From positions 1-46,842 of the forward strand of contig JFLG01000074.1 of the NCBI GenBank assembly GCA_000634735.1: DNA of 46,842 bases, given 5' to 3'. Position numbers and translations under genes: made by a program. The notes beneath the pieces are model-generated. The model had not been told where the DNA came from. It was given only the letters and a program-made list of their open reading frames with translations, and made no database searches. The DNA comes from Prochlorococcus sp. scB241_528N17. GTDB lineage: Bacteria > Cyanobacteriota > Cyanobacteriia > PCC-6307 > Cyanobiaceae. This document shows positions 44,704 to 46,842 of this stretch, piece by piece. Position 1 is the stretch's first letter. Every line of letters starts with the position of its first letter.

Positions 44704-45552
44704 TTAGGTATAGAGATTTTTTTTAAATGGATAAACTTTATCTAGTTCATTTTTTAATTCATTCTCAAGGCTGGGAGAACAAGCTAAAATTCTTCCTGAA
44801 CTTAAATTAAATTGGCCTGATGGATAATCAGAAATAATACCACCAGCCTCTTTAACAATAATAGCACCGGCCGCTAGGTCCCATACCTCCAATCCTCTTT
44901 CCCAATATCCATCTACCTTACCTGCCGCAACAAATGCGAGATCAACTGCTGCTGCTCCTCCTCTTCTAACACCTCTAGTTTTATGTGTTAAATAACAAAA
45001 TTCAGCATAATTATTATCCTCTGTCTCAAATCTGTCATAAGAGAAACCAGTTACAAGTAGACTATCAGAAAGATTAGAGGGATTCGACACTTTAAGTTCA
45101 CTATCATTGCAGAATGAGCCTAAACCTATACAAGCTGAATATAGTTCATTTAAATAAGGTACTGATATAGCTCCTATAATTGGCTTATTTTTATATACAA
45201 GACCAATAGAAGTCCCAAAGAAAGGATATCCATGGGAATAATTTGTTGTACCGTCTAATGGATCTATACACCACGTTAATTCCGAAGATTTGGTTAATTT
45301 ACCCGATTCCTCTGCATTTATAGATATATTTGGTGTCTCTTCTAATAAATATTCTTTTATTTTATTTTCAACTTCCAAATCTACATTGGTAACAAGATCA
45401 CCCTTCCTACCTTTTGATGATATTTTCTGAATTTTATTGTAATTAATTTTTAGAATTTCATTACCAATTTGAGCGGAGTTCTTTGCTATATCATACAAAG
45501 TGGATAAGTTAAATTGATTAGCAATTTTCTCTATTTCATTTAATTCAAACAT
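44704..45552 (-). CDS. Inositol monophosphatase-family phosphatase
   Basis: A 282-residue Mg-dependent phosphatase: 'INAEESGK' (Glu ligand), 'WCIDPLDGTTNYSHGYPFFG' (DPLDGTT metal site) and 'WDLAAGAIIVKEAGG' (second Asp). Family members act on inositol phosphates, fructose bisphosphate or histidinol phosphate. Next to hisZ, so a histidinol-phosphatase (HisN-like) role is possible. ATG start; 5 nt after the ferredoxin gene and 18 nt before hisZ, likely one transcript. Confidence 0.92.
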   Translation of the reverse strand: MFELNEIEKIANQFNLSTLYDIAKNSAQIGNEILKINYNKIQKISSKGRKGDLVTNVDLEVENKIKEYLLEETPNISINAEESGKLTKSSELTWCIDPLDGTTNYSHGYPFFGTSIGLVYKNKPIIGAISVPYLNELYSACIGLGSFCNDSELKVSNPSNLSDSLLVTGFSYDRFETEDNNYAEFCYLTHKTRGVRRGGAAAVDLAFVAAGKVDGYWERGLEVWDLAAGAIIVKEAGGIISDYPSGQFNLSSGRILACSPSLENELKNELDKVYPFKKNLYT

Positions 45553-45557
45553 GATAG

Positions 45558-45932
45558 TTAATCTTCCTCAAACTCCCAAGGTGGCGCAACTCTTGTATTA
45601 CCTCTGCCAAAAAATTGTCCAAATTGTAAATCATAAACTTCATCTTCATATGTAGTCTCTACCTCAAGATCTGAAGTTGCTTTAGCGACACAAAGTAGAG
45701 CATAACCTTTATCTTTTAAGGCTTGAGATACGCCCATGGCTTCAGGTTGTTGCAAACTACCAGATTTTATCTTAACCGCACAACTTGTACAGCAACCATT
45801 TCTACATGAAAATTCAAGTTTAAACCCTTTCTTTTCAAATTGTTTAAGTATGTAATCATCACTATTAACCTGTTCTTGGTAAACCTTTCCGGTTTCCTTA
45901 TTTTTAATCGTGACTGTGAAAGTCTTGTTCAA
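45558..45932 (-). CDS. 2Fe-2S ferredoxin, plant type with C-terminal extension
   Basis: A 124-residue ferredoxin with the plant-type cluster Cys43-x4-Cys48-x2-Cys51 ('SCRNGCCTSC') and Cys81 ('LLCVAKA'). It is about 25 residues longer than PetF; the extension contains 'FGQFFGRGN...APPWEFEED'. That resembles minor cyanobacterial ferredoxins, not the main PSI acceptor. TTG start at 45932. Divergent from tRNA-Ser, upstream of the IMPase-family gene by 5 nt. Confidence 0.92.
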   Translation of the reverse strand: MNKTFTVTIKNKETGKVYQEQVNSDDYILKQFEKKGFKLEFSCRNGCCTSCAVKIKSGSLQQPEAMGVSQALKDKGYALLCVAKATSDLEVETTYEDEVYDLQFGQFFGRGNTRVAPPWEFEED

Positions 45933-45965
45933 ATAACTTTCCTCTAAAATGGGATGATCAAGGGG

Positions 45966-45971
45966 TAAAAT
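45966..45971 (+). promoter_or_regulatory. Predicted -10 element of tRNA-Ser
   Basis: TAAAAT lies 10 nt before the tRNA 5' end, a suitable -10 box position. No clear -35 is visible. Confidence 0.4.
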
Positions 45972-45981
45972 GGTTATCTTG

Positions 45982-46068
45982 GGAGAGGTGGCCGAGTGGT
46001 TGAAGGCGCAGCACTGGAAATGCTGTATAGGGGCAACTTTATCGAGGGTTCGAATCCCTCTCTCTCCG
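45982..46068 (+). tRNA. tRNA-Ser (GGA)
   Basis: An 87-nt class II tRNA. The acceptor stem GGAGAGG pairs with TCTCTCC (one G-U) before discriminator G46068. The anticodon loop CTGGAAA has anticodon GGA at 46016-46018 with a 5-bp stem CAGCA/TGCTG. The long variable arm and T-arm ('GGTTCGAATCC') are normal. CCA is not encoded. It reads UCC and UCU serine codons. Confidence 0.97.
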
Positions 46069-46280
46069 TTTTATATTAGTTTATTTTGGTTAACTACATC
46101 AAATCTTTGTCTGTAAAGAATGTTTTAAAATAAATAGTAAACTAATTGACAAGTTATAAATAATCTTATTTTTTTAAATTAAGTTGAAAATATTTGATTT
46201 TTACTATTATATGTAGATATCTAAGATAAAAATTAATTAAATTATTAGTAAATTTTGCTTTAATTTAGCAATCTAAAATC
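46069..46280 (+). promoter_or_regulatory. Spacer upstream of dnaK, possible promoter
   Basis: A 212-bp AT-rich gap with no ORF I can support. It holds TTGACA at 46146-46151 and, closer to the gene, TTGAAA (46184-46189) 15 nt before TATTAT (46205-46210), a plausible but short-spaced promoter for dnaK. I see no CIRCE element. Confidence 0.3.
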
Positions 46281-46842
46281 ATGGGGCAAATAGTTGGAAT
46301 TGATTTAGGTACTACTAACTCTGTTGTCGGAGTTATAGAAGCTGGTCGTCCTATTGTTATTGCAAATTCTGAGGGCTCCCGAACTACACCTTCAATAGTT
46401 GGATTTACAAAAGACAAGGAAATAGTAATAGGAGAGCAAGCGAGAAGGCAGCTTGTTCTAAATCCTAAGAATACCTTTTATAACTTAAAAAGATTTATTG
46501 GTAGTGACTGGGATGAGTTGGATGAGAATAGTATTTCTGTTCCTTATAACGTAAAGGCTAATACCAATGGTAACGTTAGGGTTCTTAGTCCAAATACAGA
46601 AAGAGAGTATGCACCAGAAGAATTAGTGAGCTCATTGATTAGAAAATTAATTAATGATGCTGAAACATATCTAGGAGATACTGTTGATTCTGCAGTAATT
46701 ACTGTCCCTGCCTACTTTAATGAATCTCAAAGACAAGCTACAAAGGATTCTGCAATATTAGCTGGTATTAAAGTAGATAGAATTCTAAATGAACCTACTG
46801 CTGCAGCTCTAGCTTATGGTTTTGAAACTCAAAACGATACAT
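46281..46842 (+). CDS. dnaK: Chaperone DnaK (Hsp70), truncated by window end
   Basis: The first 187 residues of an Hsp70 ATPase domain; the gene runs past the window edge. The start '[20 protein letters not shown]' (phosphate-1 motif), the 'RTTPSIVGF' strand, '[20 protein letters not shown]' and '[20 protein letters not shown]' are clear. Cyanobacteria carry several DnaK paralogues, and I do not assign the number. ATG start at 46281. The TATTAT-containing spacer upstream probably holds its promoter. Confidence 0.95.
   Translation, partial: MGQIVGIDLGTTNSVVGVIEAGRPIVIANSEGSRTTPSIVGFTKDKEIVIGEQARRQLVLNPKNTFYNLKRFIGSDWDELDENSISVPYNVKANTNGNVRVLSPNTEREYAPEELVSSLIRKLINDAETYLGDTVDSAVITVPAYFNESQRQATKDSAILAGIKVDRILNEPTAAALAYGFETQNDT

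Noticed and set aside
1..46842. CRISPR arrays, prophage, insertion sequences, toxin-antitoxin pairs
   Set aside because: I found no regularly spaced repeats, integrase or transposase genes, or att-like direct repeats; the window reads as core genome.

Overview
The window is very AT-rich, gene-dense DNA from a marine picocyanobacterium, most likely a high-light-adapted Prochlorococcus. The evidence is the set of oxygenic-photosynthesis genes (psb28, psaK, gun4, a PAM68 homologue, DUF1816, DUF2499/DUF3593), the compact layout with no intergenic gap over about 220 bp, several genes that overlap tail to tail, frequent TTG/GTG starts, and few Shine-Dalgarno sequences. I see no insertion sequence, prophage, CRISPR array or rRNA. 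The strain cannot be named from the sequence alone.

Layout. 1-8.2 kb: DUF1816 protein, gatA, dnaE, then on the minus strand a PAM68-like protein, rpsO, ruvA, a secreted glycine-zipper protein and an EamA transporter. 8.2-13.4 kb: dnaG, then a minus-strand SOS-type cassette (umuD, umuC and a small HExxH protein) preceded by a LexA-box-like palindrome, then rlmH and an Asn-rich unknown. 13.4-19.3 kb (plus): rsmA, ispE, DUF3082, a 31-codon membrane ORF, pdhB, secD, secF and a small membrane protein. 19.3-24.4 kb: AI-2E family permease, psb28, mnmH, gun4, an RsbW-like ATPase, a small cyanobacterial protein and a methyltransferase. 24.4-29.3 kb: glnA with a predicted NtcA promoter and a strong intrinsic terminator, a class V aminotransferase, tadA, a group II PLP decarboxylase and a 45-codon membrane ORF. 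29.3-37.7 kb (mostly minus): DUF697 GTPase, lspA, bioY, MacB-type permease, pyk, a MazG-like gene, yggT, scpB, ilvA. 37.8-46.8 kb: dxs, psaK, DUF3593/DUF2499, a PrxQ-like peroxiredoxin, rpmB, htpG, hisZ, an IMPase, a 2Fe-2S ferredoxin, tRNA-Ser(GGA), and the start of a dnaK that runs off the window.

Most genes are core housekeeping. The part most likely to hold something undescribed is 10318-12522. There a translesion polymerase operon (umuD-umuC, ATGA overlap) is followed after 10 nt by a 155-residue protein with an HExxH zinc-protease motif and a downstream Glu. The whole unit sits behind a palindrome matching the cyanobacterial LexA consensus at all but one specified position. This suggests a DNA-damage-induced protease working alongside translesion synthesis, perhaps analogous to DNA-protein crosslink proteases, but that role is inference. 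Other items are two small membrane-protein ORFs (15552-15647 and 29191-29328), an scpB whose homology extends upstream of any ATG/GTG/TTG start, and a well-formed NtcA site, -10 element and terminator framing glnA.
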